Below, piece by piece: positions 21,460 to 31,879 of a stretch of 64,000 bases of DNA (positions within the stretch are counted from its first letter, which is position 1; every line of letters begins with the position of its first letter). The stretch covers positions 2,868,524-2,932,523 of the forward strand of contig NC_052356.1 in assembly GCF_009727055.1 (NCBI RefSeq), in the 5' to 3' direction. The notes beneath the pieces are model-generated. The model saw nothing but the letters and a program-made list of their open reading frames with translations. It was not told where the DNA came from and made no database searches. The translations under genes were made by a program, and so were the position numbers. Source of the DNA: Benincasa hispida (lineage: Eukaryota > Streptophyta > Magnoliopsida > Cucurbitales > Cucurbitaceae).

Positions 21460-21891
21460 TTGTTAAAAAAATGCAAAAATTCCACCACCAAAATTTGTGC
21501 ATTTGTACACGTCATCATCGAACCCCTGTGCTTGTACCCCTGGGTTGAACCCAAAACAAGCGAAATTTATCTATCAATCATCTCGCCGCCATCTCCATTT
21601 CCCTCCCCTAATTTCCTAATAATCTCTCCAATTTTTTACTTTCCATTTCACAATCAAATCAAAGCTTCAGTTCATCCCAATCTCCAAATTTCAATGTGCA
21701 AATCAACAAATTATCGATTCTCGAAAACGATCACCTCAAGATCAAGGCATTCTTTGTTCGATTTTGAACCTCTAAATCCTCCATCGGAGTCGCTCACTCT
21801 CTTCTGCCTCATTCTCATTGACGAGACCAACCTCGAGATCGACGGCCACAAGATTCGGCCAAATTCGTCGGTGTTCGTTACTCACAATTAA
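21460..21891 (+). CDS. Unrecognised 143-codon open frame, doubtful
   Basis: The frame runs from 21460 to the TAA at 21889-21891. Its second half (from the ATG at 21694, encoding about 65 residues) has a more protein-like composition: SLFDFEPLNPPSESLTLFCL, then DETNLEIDGHKIRPNSSVF. Its first half is Pro/Ser-rich and looks like 5' leader. It could be the first exon of a gene fragment, since the sequence after it is GA-rich and not coding. I recognise no domain. It may equally be chance openness in a C-rich stretch. Confidence 0.25.
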   Translation: MLKKCKNSTTKICAFVHVIIEPLCLYPWVEPKTSEIYLSIISPPSPFPSPNFLIISPIFYFPFHNQIKASVHPNLQISMCKSTNYRFSKTITSRSRHSLFDFEPLNPPSESLTLFCLILIDETNLEIDGHKIRPNSSVFVTHN

Positions 21892-23064
21892 AGAGACGTA
21901 AGATGCAAATCTTGAAACTAAATCAAAGATGCAAGGGAGATACTAAATCGAAGAGGGAGAAGCAACGAAAAAAGGAAAGAAAAAGGAGACGCAGGGCAGA
22001 CCAAATGGAAGAAAAATGGAAATTGGCCGTAATAGCACAGGGAGACTGAATCAAAGAGGAAGAAACGGAAAAAGAAAGAAAATGGAAGGAAATGGAGACC
22101 CAAAGCCCGAAAAGAAGGAAAAGAGAGAAGTAAAAAAGAAAAGTTAGCAAGGTGTCCAATTGAGGATAAATTTGGAATTTTTTAAAAATTCATAGCTAGC
22201 ATATATTTTAAAAGTGGAATATATTTTAAGATTATTTTCATGTTCGTATTATTTGGTACAAATTTCTTTTTTTTTTTTGAGAAAGAATATTTTATTAAAC
22301 CTCAAGATTTTAAAACACAGATCATTGGCAGCTAGGGAGGCAACCCATTTCGAGAATCAGAACACCAAACACCAGAAAGCCTAAATGATAAAAAGGAATT
22401 ATCTCACTTACATTTGAGAACTTCTATTATTCCAAGTGAATTCCATAACAATAATAAAAATAACCCTCATTAACAAATTGATAGACAACCTCAAGAAAGT
22501 TAAATAGATTTGACTTGGAAGATTGATCGAAGATTAAGAAGAAAGGAGAACTTATTCCTAACTTCAAGATTTCCAACTCTCCACAATTTAATTCATCAAA
22601 CTAGATTGAAAGTTTTAAAATATACATTATAAACACAAGAATACAAAGAAAGTATAAAATGTCCGAGCGATTCAACTCACAGCTCTAGAAAAAATTCATA
22701 TTTAAAGTAAGCTATCATTCTTATCTTTGTTTTGGCATAGTAACACTTTCTGGTGAAAGAAACTAACTACGAGCTAGAAGACTTGAACATAATTGTTGTT
22801 TTATAAAAAGGAAAATTAGTTTTAACTAAGCATACATACTAAACATTGTCTCAATCAACCAAGCAACTAGTTCCTAGGCCTTTCGGGGGCGACAACAAAG
22901 AGACCTCAAATAGTAACATTTACAACTCTCGCTTGAGGCTGAAGCTAGAATTTCCCAACAGAATATGAGATAATAATTGGACCGAATTCCCAAACAAATA
23001 TGAACTACGCCAATTAGAATTGACAAGTATTAGCCGTATTAGCCGTAAAATAACCTTAAATGTA
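21892..23064. other. GA-rich stretch and a probable LINE tail; otherwise nothing seen
   Basis: 21900-22160 is strongly purine-rich on the plus strand (AGGAAAGAAAAAGGAGACGC type). A T run at 22269-22279 followed by GAGAAAGAATATTTTATTAA resembles a minus-strand LINE or SINE tail. The remainder is AT-rich. Confidence 0.4.
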
Positions 23065-23558
23065 TTAAGCAATCGGATATCCTTCATTTACAACTTTCTG
23101 ATGTGATCCTTGGAGTTCACCTCGCCAAATGCTCCACTTTCTGTTAAATCAAATCATGAAACCAAGTAAGACTCTAATCCCTACACTTCTTTTTCTATCT
23201 CTACCTTATATTCTTCGATTATAATTGGAGTCCAAAAGAAGAAATAACAAAAGGAAAGGAAGCAAATAATATAGACACAAAACTAAGTTTTAATTTATTT
23301 TCCAATTAATCCAATACATTTTACATGTAAACAAATATAATCAATATCCATTTCAACACATAATAGTCTAGTAAGCATGTCGTTAACTTGAAGTTAAATC
23401 AAAGATCATTTAGAAACGTTTTGCAAACATGAGGGACTAAAATGTCAGTTTTAAAACTTTAGGGTTCAAATGGACATGAATCTTAAATCTTAGGAATCAA
23501 AAATGTATTTTGTCCTAAAACATAAAATAAGAAGCTATAATAATGTAGGATTGCTCAC

Positions 23559-24036
23559 CGATTGTCGCTTAACTCCTCCCACCTATAGACATCGGTGACA
23601 GTTTGTCTTGCATGAAGTTCATCAATGATAAGGATGCCATGGCTTTTTATGGTTACTACATTAGAATTATTATTAAAATGTTTCCCATCAAACAAGACTA
23701 TGATGTCGTGTACTCGATCTTTGTTGTCCAAGAAACTAGATGTTGTTAGAGGAGTTGTTATTAACCACATATATTCTGATTTTGAGGAGCAACAACATGC
23801 TTGAGAAGTCGTTGATATTCCATCAATGAATACATCGTAACGAATAAAAGCATCAGCTTCACATGAATCTGATTCATCCACTTTGAAAACGACACACACA
23901 ACCACATCTTGCTCTTATTTGGATTGTGTTGAATTCTAAAACATATTGAACTTTCTGTTGTTTGATTGGTGAAGTATTCCGGGATCTCACTGTTCATTAT
24001 GAACAACTTTCTTGTTGAGTCACTGAATTCAAGTTC
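23559..24036 (-). pseudogene. Post-LRR (C-JID) exon of the TNL
   Basis: It opens ELEFSDSTRKLFIMNSEIPE, a match to the C-terminal jelly-roll/Ig-like domain whose hallmark is a GSEIPEWF-like motif. TNPs of this type bind effectors through this domain with the LRR (family knowledge). A two-base GT gain in the run TGTGTGTG near 23905 shifts the frame inside MWLC/VVFKVDE, after which ADAFIRYDVFIDG reads on. It ends at the GTGAGC donor at 23558. Confidence 0.75.
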
Positions 24037-24062
24037 CTAGACCGTGATATGATATAGGTACA

Positions 24063-24439
24063 AGGCTTAAATATTACTTTGATCCATATACTATTGGCTC
24101 AATTTGGTTCATTTTGATCCCTATATTTTGAAACCGTTGATTTGGTTCTGTACTTTTAATTTTTGTTCATTTTGGTCCTAGTACATTTTAAAGTGATCAT
24201 TTTGGTTCCTCATTTTCATTTTCATTATGTTTTCTATGAATCAAAATGGTCATTTTTTAAAAGTTTAAAAACCAAATTGAACCATAGTTAAAAGTATATG
24301 AATCACAATGAACATTTTGAATGTATAAGGACTAAAATGAATCGAAGTTGAAAGTAAATGTATCAAAATGAACATACTAAAAGTAGAAAGATAAAAATTA
24401 ACCAACGTCAAAAGTACAAGCATCAACCAAAGTTTAAAC
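24063..24439. repeat. MITE in the last large TNL intron
   Basis: The left end AGGCTTAAATATTACTTTGA and the right end AACCAAAGTTTAAACCT are imperfect inverted repeats. Internal text (TTTGGTTCATTTTGATCCC and its complements) is also mirrored. It fills nearly all of the intron and codes for nothing. Confidence 0.65.
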
Positions 24440-24481
24440 CTATGAACAAATAGAAATACATAAGATGAAAAAAAGAGGAAC

Positions 24482-26109
24482 CTGCTTTGATCCAAATATT
24501 ATATCAGCAATGTAGTCGGGACTTATTACCAGCAACTCACAGCCATTGGCATCCACCATTTCCAAACCTTGTGGAAGCTCTGCAATGTTTTGAAGAAACT
24601 TGCAATTCCTTAATTCAAGAAACCGTAAGGCCGTAAATTTGGGGAGAGATGGTAGACAAGAGAATTTGTTTCCGGACAAATTTAGCTTATTCAAGGATGT
24701 ACCATAGACATTAGATAAAGTTTCCAAGAAATCTGCATTTGAAATGTTGCATTTTTCAAGATCCAATATACTCAGCTTGGAACATAAGCTAATTTCTTGG
24801 AGAAAATTTAAGCTTGATCTGACTTGGGGAAACATCTCGAGTTTGGAACATCTACTAAGTCGAAGTTCTTTAAGACTCTTTAACAAATAAATTGTATCTG
24901 GAAGAAGTATGAGATTTTCACAACCTCTTAGGCTTAAATTCTCATGTCCACTAAGATATTCAATTGATGAAGGTAACTCCGCAATGGCCGTACGGTCCAA
25001 ATTCATCTCCCTTGAACATTTCATGTTTTCATCAAATTCTGGAAGTTGCTCAACCTTTCTGCACCCGATGAGACTCAAATAAACAAGAGATTTTAACCTC
25101 AGGTAGCTAGGAAGCTTTTCAAGTTTATAACACGAATCAAGTTCTAAGGTAACAAGCTTATAAAGACATCCGATAAAGTCATGAATCCTTCTTAAATTGT
25201 AGCAAAACTTGGGATCCAATTCCTCAAGTTTTGATGCCATAGAAAATTCAGTACTAATTTCCTCAAGATTGTAACTATAACTAAGATTCAAAACTTCAAG
25301 GCACTCTGACATGGCATAATTTGGAAGCTTTTCAAGTTTATCACAGCCATTGAGGTCCAAGGTAATACGGTTATCAAGAGAACAATCAACAGACTCATGA
25401 ATTATTCTCAGATTTATGCATCCTCCCAAATACAGTTTCTTAAGGCTATTTGATCATATGCACAAATCAGGAATTTCTTCAAGTTTTATGCATCTACTTA
25501 GATTCAAGACTTCAAGAGACTTCAACATGAGGTAGCTTGGAAGCTTTTCTAGGTTGACACAATCTTCAAGGTCCAATGTTATAAGCTTACTTGGAGAACC
25601 AACAGACTCGTGAATCATTTTCAAACTTTTGCAGCTTCTAAGATATAATTTCTCAAGGTTCAATGTTGAAGAGAAGTCGGGAATTTTCTTTAAGAGCGCA
25701 CAGTAACTCAGATCAACATGCTTCAACCTTTCACAATTCTATAACACACATGGAAAAGAAATCAATAAACACAGTTGGAAAATTTTGACAGTACTCTAGT
25801 AGAAAGCTGTATAATTACCTTGAATCTTTTCCCTAAATGTTTGATGAAGCCATGATGCAAATCTAGTCCCACAAGCTGATCATTAACAAACGATCTTGTG
25901 TGCAAAGATGACCAAATTCCAATTTCAAATTGAGAGCACTCAATAAACTTTAAATTGTTAGGTAAATACTCAAGTATATTTGCAGAAAATGTTATTCTAC
26001 GAAGGATAAGCAATCTAAGATTTTTCATGTTTCTGAAAGCTTTTGGATCAATCTTCATGATCGGTTTCCAGTAGTTGTCTACCTTTATGGCTTGAACTGC
26101 ATCTGTTGC
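24482..26109 (-). pseudogene. LRR exons of the TNL
   Basis: Exon 26109-25819 contains FRNMKNLRLLILRR, the usual link from NB-ARC to LRR. Exon 25738-24482 carries about a dozen leucine-rich repeats of the form L..L.L..C..L..LP (for example LEKLYLRSCKSLKMIHESVG and LVTLELDSCYKLEKLPSYL). One TGA at about 25456-25454 interrupts PDLCI and SNSLKKLYLGG. After it the frame is open for more than 320 codons, so the damage to this exon is a single site. Confidence 0.9.
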
Positions 26110-26470
26110 CTACAAAGTAATAAATCCAAAAAATTAACGTTCACTACAACAAATGTGAGATCCTATGAGACTAAAAAAATGTCATAAACAGATTTATTGA
26201 CTCTTTTCTTTAGCTATTGAATCGATCATCAAGGGAAGAGTATCAATGGCACTTCAAAAAGGTGTTTTATGACTTTTCAATGAAGTCAACAATAAGCAAT
26301 TAGTGGCATTGATTAATTGTTTATCATTGTTAGTAAATGGCTCAAGAGCTGACTTTTCTTGTCAAGTAAAGTTTAATAACTTCATTTGATAGACAATGAA
26401 TTTAACTAACCTTTCCTATCACAACGTCTTGGAAATAAGTAAATAAAATTACTTTGGGGGGTTTGGTTAC
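26110..26470. other. TNL intron between NB-ARC and linker exons
   Basis: No gene. CACTACAACAAATGTGAG at 26142 resembles a CACTA-type terminus but I found no matching second end. Confidence 0.35.
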
Positions 26471-27577
26471 TCCCTGAATTCTCTTTAACATCTTCATAAC
26501 TTCTTCTGTCATCCACAACCTACTCCTTTTTTCAGGCTCAAAAGATTCACAACGAACAATTGTTTGACCCATTTGTCGAATTAAGTCATGCATTTGTATC
26601 TTGCCATCTTCAATGGTAACAAGAGAAAGATCCATGAGAACTGTAATTCCATATTCTGGATTGAGACCACATGCCTTTAACTTATCCTTAATGCAGTTAA
26701 CATCATCTCCCACTAAAACTTTTCAAGAAAATATCAAGAAAATTTTCCTTTACATTGTCATGAAGCCCCCTAAAACTTATTAGGAAAACAGCTTCAATAC
26801 CTGGTTCGACGGAGTTTTCAAGTTCATCTAATTTACTTTTCCATATTATTCGTTCTCTCTGATAAAGGAGAGAACCCAAAATAATAAGAGCTAAAGGAAG
26901 GCCTTTGCAATAGCATATAGCAAGTTTTGAAAGATCAAAATAATCACTTGAGGGATGAGTTTTCTTAAAAGCATGCCAACTAAAAAGTTCAAGGGACTTG
27001 TTGAGATCCAACTCTTGAACAAGATATAGTTGATCAAATGGATGGTTTACAAGTAAATGCTTATTCCTTGTTGTCACAATGATTTTACTACCTTGACCGA
27101 ACCAATCACGCCCACCAACCAATGCTTCTAATTGATCAAGCCTATCCACGTCATCAAGAACTATAAGAACTTTCTTTGAACACCGTCTATCTCTTACGAT
27201 ATTAATTCCTTTGTCCACATTGCCAACCTTCAAATCAACAACTAAGATTTCATATAGTAGCTTTTCCTGTAGTTGAACTATACCATTGAATATCTCTGAG
27301 GCTTCTCTAATATTGGTAAGAAAGCTGTGGCCATCAAATTGATAAGCAATTTTGTTGTATAAAGCTTTGGCCAAAGTTGTCTTACCAATGCCACCCATGC
27401 CATGTATCCCCACCATGTTAACACCATCGGACACAACATGTTGAGGCCAACTCCTCAATGGCTCTTAGTTGAGAATCAACTCCAACCGGATGCTTGGCTA
27501 CTTGTAGTAGCTGTGTTCAATTTACTATAGACAAAACTTGTTTAACAATTTCTTGAATAAGATTAGCCTCATCTTTC
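26471..27577 (-). pseudogene. NB-ARC exon of the TNL
   Basis: It starts KDEANLIQEIVKQVL, then a TGA a few codons later, then VGVDSQLRAIEELA and a frameshift near 27455. The nucleotide-binding motifs are all present: P-loop GIHGMGGIGKTTLA, kinase-2 KKVLIVLDDVD, RNBS-B GSKIIVTTRNKHLL and GLPL as CKGLPLALIILGSLL. Another shift near 26710 separates ENFLDIFLKSF from the ARC2 part, which has MHDLIRQMGQTIV (MHD motif). The Asp in kinase-2, which ends in D as expected for TIR-type receptors, supports the class. Confidence 0.92.
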
Positions 27578-27667
27578 CTGTCATTAAGTACACAAATAAT
27601 TAAAAGGTAACGAACATAGGAAATAGTAGATGAAGTTAAATTGCATTTTGACATTGAATCTTCAAAC

Positions 27668-28760
27668 ATTAAGCCTCCATTTGATAATTATTTGAGCTTT
27701 TGGTTTTTGATTCTTGAAAATTAAGCTTATAAATACTACTTCCACCTGTAAATTTCTATGCTTAATTATCCACTTTCTACTAATGTCTTAAAAAAAACCA
27801 AGTCTAGTTTTGAAAACTAAAATAAAGTTGGACAATCATTTGGTTGTTGATTTTTGGTTTTTTGAAAATTAAGTATATAAACACAACTTTCACCTATTAG
27901 TTTTGATATTTTGTCCTCGACATTTTAGGAATGTTTTTAAAATACAAGCCAAAATTTGAAAACTTGCGTTTTGTTTGATAACCATTTGACTTTTGATTCT
28001 TTTGTTTTTAAAAATTAAGCATATAAACATGCCATTTACCTCTAAATTTCTTGATTTATTATCTACTTTTTACCAATGTTTTTAAAATCTAAGCTAAATT
28101 TTGAAAACTAAAAAAGTAGTTTTTAAAACTTGTTTTTGTTTTTTGGAATTTTATTAAGTATTCAACTCTTGTATTTAAGAAAGATGCAAATCATCATAAG
28201 AATTTGAGAGAAAATAAGCTTAATTTTAAAAAATAAAAAACAAAATGATACCAAGCGAGGCCTAAAAAAGTATATTTTAAGAACTCGTTTTTGCTTTTGA
28301 AATTTAGCTAAGAATTCAAATGTTTAGTTAGGAAAAAATGAACCATAATTAAAAAATTATGAGCAAATAAACCCAATTTGTAAAAACAAAAATAAAAAAA
28401 CCCCGGTCTGTTTTGATAATCATTTGGGTCCCATTTGGTAACCATTTAATTTTTTTTTTTTTTTTGGCAAATTATGTTTGTTTCTTACAACTTCTTTGCT
28501 ATGGCTTTCATCTTTCCTAACTAAATACATGAATTCCTAGTGAAAAACAAAAACAATTTTTTTTTAAAATTTTTTCTTTTAGTTTTTAAAACATGGTTTG
28601 GTTCTTCAAAATACTCCTAAAACATAAATAACAAAACAAAGAAAACAATAGATAAAAGTAGTATTTGTACTTTATTTTCAAAAACAAAAAACAAAATAGT
28701 TATCAAATAGAGTCCAAATGGTTATCAAACAGAATCTAGAAAAATAGTTTTCAAAAACTT
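27668..28760. repeat. Cluster of GTAACCATTT-family MITEs filling TNL intron 1
   Basis: At least four partial or whole copies follow each other, starting CATTTGATAATTATTTGAGC (27672), ACAATCATTTGGTTGTTG (27831), GTTTGATAACCATTTGAC (27972) and GGTAACCATTTAAT (28436). They share TTGATTTATTATCTACTTTT-type cores and end in AATGATACCAAGCGAGGCC-like sequence. Confidence 0.65.
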
Positions 28761-28913
28761 AGTTTTGTTTTTTAGAATTTGATTAAGAATTCAAGTATTT
28801 TCTTTAAGAAAAGTGAAAATCATAATTGAAAAATCGATCACAAGACCAAAACAAGCATAAATTTCAAAATAAAAAAACTAAAAACTAAATCATTATGAAA
28901 AGGCCTAATAAAC

Positions 28914-29401
28914 CTAGTTGCTAGATCCGAACCAGACAAAGCAGCAACAGTACTCAAAGCTTCCTTCCATCTTTCAGTCTTATTAGGTTCATATTTAGCC
29001 AATGCTTCACCAAACCTACCAGTTTGTTTTCGAACCTCAGACGGATCCACTTTATAAAATACAGGCAAAACTATTTGTCCCTTGGATCCCATACACAACT
29101 ATTTTCACCAGTTCATCCAAACACCAAGTTGAAGAAGCATAATTTTGAGAGAAAATAACAATCGAAATCTTAGATCCCTGAATGGATTTGAGAAGGGACT
29201 CAGAAATTTGCTCACCTCTATCTAGCTTTTCATCTATGAAGAAATTGATTCCCCTTTGATGTAAAGCCATCCAAGATGACCGGTGAAATTGGAGCGAGTA
29301 TCTTCTCCCCTGAAACTCAAAAACACATCGTAATTAGTAATGTCCTTGAAATTTGGGGAAGAAGACGATGATTCTGCTCCGGAAATAATGGAAGAACCCA
29401 T
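28914..29401 (-). pseudogene. TIR-domain exon of the TNL
   Basis: ATG at 29401; the TIR opening YDVFLSFRGEDTRSNFTGHL is intact. A one-base loss near 29283 shifts the frame before ALHQRGINFFIDEKLDRGEQ. SESLLKSIQGSKISIVIFS and NYASSTWCLDEL follow. A two-base loss near 29110 shifts it again before LPVFYKVDPSEVRKQTGRFG. The catalytic Glu region (SSTWCLDEL) is present. The exon ends in ...GSDLATR before GTTTAT. Confidence 0.9.
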
Positions 29402-29559
29402 TACAAAACCAAATGCGAAGAACGAACAATTTTCTGTAGCAATGGCGATGATTTGGAAGAATATACAGATTACAGATAGGCTGAAAATGAATCAGAATGG
29501 CATTAAATTGAAGTAGTAAGTAGGTGTATAGTACAAAGCGGAAGAAATAGTATATTTAA

Positions 29560-29840
29560 ACGTAATCATTTTATTTTTTATTTTTGTTTTTGAAAAGTAA
29601 GTTTATTTACTTCACTTCTGTTTTTAAATTTTTTTTTTTTTATCTACTTTTCATAGTTTAAAAAATCAACTCAAATTTTGGAAACTAAAAAAAAATTGTT
29701 TTTGTTTTTTGAATTTAACTAAGAATTCAATATTTGTATTTAAGAAAAATATAAATCATTATAAGAAATGTGGATGAAATAAACTTAATTTTAAAGAACA
29801 ATAACAAAAAATCAACTAGTTATCAAATGGAGCCTTAATT
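29560..29840. repeat. GTAACCATTT-family MITE upstream of the TNL
   Basis: TTTGTTTTTGAAAAGTAAG, then a TATCTACTTTT core, ending CAACTAGTTATCAAATGGAG. It lies within ~160-440 bp of the TNL start codon. Confidence 0.55.
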
Positions 29841-29903
29841 TCCTGCATTTTTATCTCATATTAAAAGGTAAACATGATTTTTTAACACCCTTAAAAAAAA
29901 ATT

Positions 29904-30270
29904 AAAAATACTATTGATCACGAACTTTCATAAAAATAACAATTTAGTTGATAGATTTTAATTAGTAATGATTTAGTCCATGTACTTTACCAACCGTAAT
30001 GATTTAGTTCTTATTATGAAAATTTTCATCAAAAGTAAGTGTCAATTTTTATTATGTAACCATTTTGTCTTTATAGTTTATAAATAATTTTGATTTCCAA
30101 TCAATTTATCAATCTACACTTGTTAGAAATTTCATTAAATCATACTAATAATTTTTATAACAAGAATTAAATTGTTAGAAATTTGAAAGTTAGAGACTAA
30201 ATTATTACAAATTATAGTTTAAGGACTAAATTATTATCTTACTAAATGTTTAAGTACGAATAGTATTTTT
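29904..30270. repeat. MITE with ~45-bp inverted ends
   Basis: AAAAATACTATTGATCACGA at the left and ACGAATAGTATTTTT at the right are inverted copies, and pairing continues inward to a CAATTTAG-like word. The interior mirrors GATTTAGTCC and GGACTAAATT. No coding capacity. Confidence 0.65.
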
Positions 30271-31079
30271 TAAAATAAAAAATAAATTAAAAAAAAAAAC
30301 TTCTATCATTATATACATAAGGTCAAATCCACTCTTTCCAAAATTAAACAACATTTTGTTGTATAAGAAAACATGTTTCATTTTTAAAATAAAAAAATTG
30401 TTTGAAAATTTACATTTTTAGTCTTCTAATTTTAAAAAGTACTGGTAAATCACAAATTTTTAAGAATATGTTTCAAAGGCCACATGAAGTAATTTTTTAT
30501 TATTATTTTAAATAATTTTATGACATTCTAAATTAGAAAATTATCTCAACTCTCTAAAATTATAATTTTTTTTTGTTATTTTAAATAATTTGACATTTTA
30601 AATTAAAGAAATTATCTCCTCCCTCTATAATTAATTTTTAGAATTATGTTTTCAATCACGCATGTTCGAAGCAGTTGAGTTAAGTGTTGAAAGTGTTGAA
30701 ATGGAGAAAAAAGAGGATAATATTAGGGTGCATCTTATGCTTTCTTCTCTTATCATTCATACAAAAAATAATTAAAATATTACAAAAATAAATAAAAATA
30801 GTTTGCCACATATCATATTATGATAAAATAATTTAATGGGATGCACAACGATAGATGCTTTCCCGGATGCACCTAAGTATAATGTGGTCAAGTTTTGATT
30901 AAAATTTACATAAATATATGTATTGGTTTTTAGTACAATAAGTGAGGTATTTTGAACCTCCAACTTAAATAACAAAAGTACATATCAATTATCATGAAAC
31001 TACAATCATTTTGACACATAAAATGATTAAACTGTTTACATTGTTTATGTAACTAATCAAACATATTACTTTTTTTTAT
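30271..31079. other. AT-rich spacer without a gene
   Basis: TTATTTTAAATAATTT occurs twice near 30510 and 30580. Nothing else is supported. Confidence 0.4.
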
Positions 31080-31409
31080 GTTATTTTGATAGTAGTTAAA
31101 GTGTGACTAAGACACTTTTTAGAACTTTTTCCATGATTTTCATGCTCATAATAACATTTAACCACTTTTTAACAACTTGTTAGGAAGTTTTGAAAGTTCA
31201 AGTTGACATTTATGCATTTTTTTTTTAACTTTTGAGAGTCAAAGTGACATTTAGACACTAAATATGTTGTTTTGAGAGTAGTGACACTTAGCTACTTTTT
31301 AGGAACTTTTTTGGTGGTTTTGATCGTCAAAGTTACACTTGACACTTAACTTTTTAAATAGGTTTGTTTGAAAGTCAAAGTGACACTTAGGCAATTCTTA
31401 TGTTGTTTT
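31080..31409. repeat. Degenerate ~50-bp minisatellite, left part
   Basis: About seven imperfect units built around GTCAAAGTGACACTTAGACA and TTTTTAGGAACTTTTTTG. The array resumes at 39530 on the far side of the LTR nest. Confidence 0.65.
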
Positions 31410-31879
31410 TAGGGATGGCAACGGGGTTGGAGCGGGGTGGAGATGCACACACCATCCCTATCTCCATGAGGATTTTGTCTAATCCCTCGTTTTGAGGGGT
31501 TGAGGTCGAGGTCGGGAATTCCCATTCGGGGACTTTGGTCCCTATGGAGAAAATTTTCTGCTTTTTATTTTATTATTTAAAATTAATTAAATTTAGTATT
31601 TACATTGAATTGTAATATTTTTATTACATATATTTGTTTAAATTAATAAATAAAAATATTTTAGTGTTTTTTTTATAAATTTAATAAAAATCAAATTTAT
31701 TATGTTAGAAATTTAAAATTAGAAAAAAAATATTTAACTAGAATAATAGCTGAAAGCTACTGTTATATATATATATATAAATTAACAATTAAAAAAATTC
31801 GGGACAACTGGTCAAATCGGGGATTCCTTGCTCTGATCGAGTCGGGGACTCGACTCCACATGAAATTTTGCCACCCCTA
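31410..31879. mobile_element. hAT-like non-autonomous element
   Basis: Termini TAGGGATGGCAA and (inverted) TAGGGGTGGCAA, typical hAT ends, with 8-bp flanks GTTGTTTT and TTTGTTTT differing at one base. GC-rich ends (GGGGTTGGAGCGGGGTGG) flank an AT-rich middle, as in 20715-21264. Confidence 0.72.

Larger units (their letters stand above)
23559..29401 (-). pseudogene. TIR-NB-ARC-LRR (TNL) resistance gene, broken
   Basis: Five exons are readable on the minus strand: TIR 29401-28914, NB-ARC 27577-26471, linker 26109-25819, LRR 25738-24482, C-terminal 24036-23559, all with GT-AG borders. An extra last exon at 23140-23065 (phase-compatible, ending TAA) is possible but weak. The order TIR, NB-ARC, LRR, post-LRR (C-JID) is that of intracellular immune receptors, whose TIR acts as an NADase in signalling. 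Lesions are spread over the gene: two frameshifts in TIR, a stop and a frameshift before the P-loop, a frameshift after it, a TGA between LRRs and a shift in the C-terminal exon. A TATA-like TTTAAATATA lies about 150 bp before the ATG. I infer a recently inactivated gene, because the motifs are still well preserved; sequencing error at so many places is less likely. Confidence 0.9.

Noticed and set aside
26142..26160. CACTA-type terminus in a TNL intron
   Set aside because: The single end CACTACAACAAATGTGAG has no partner or flanking duplication that I can find.
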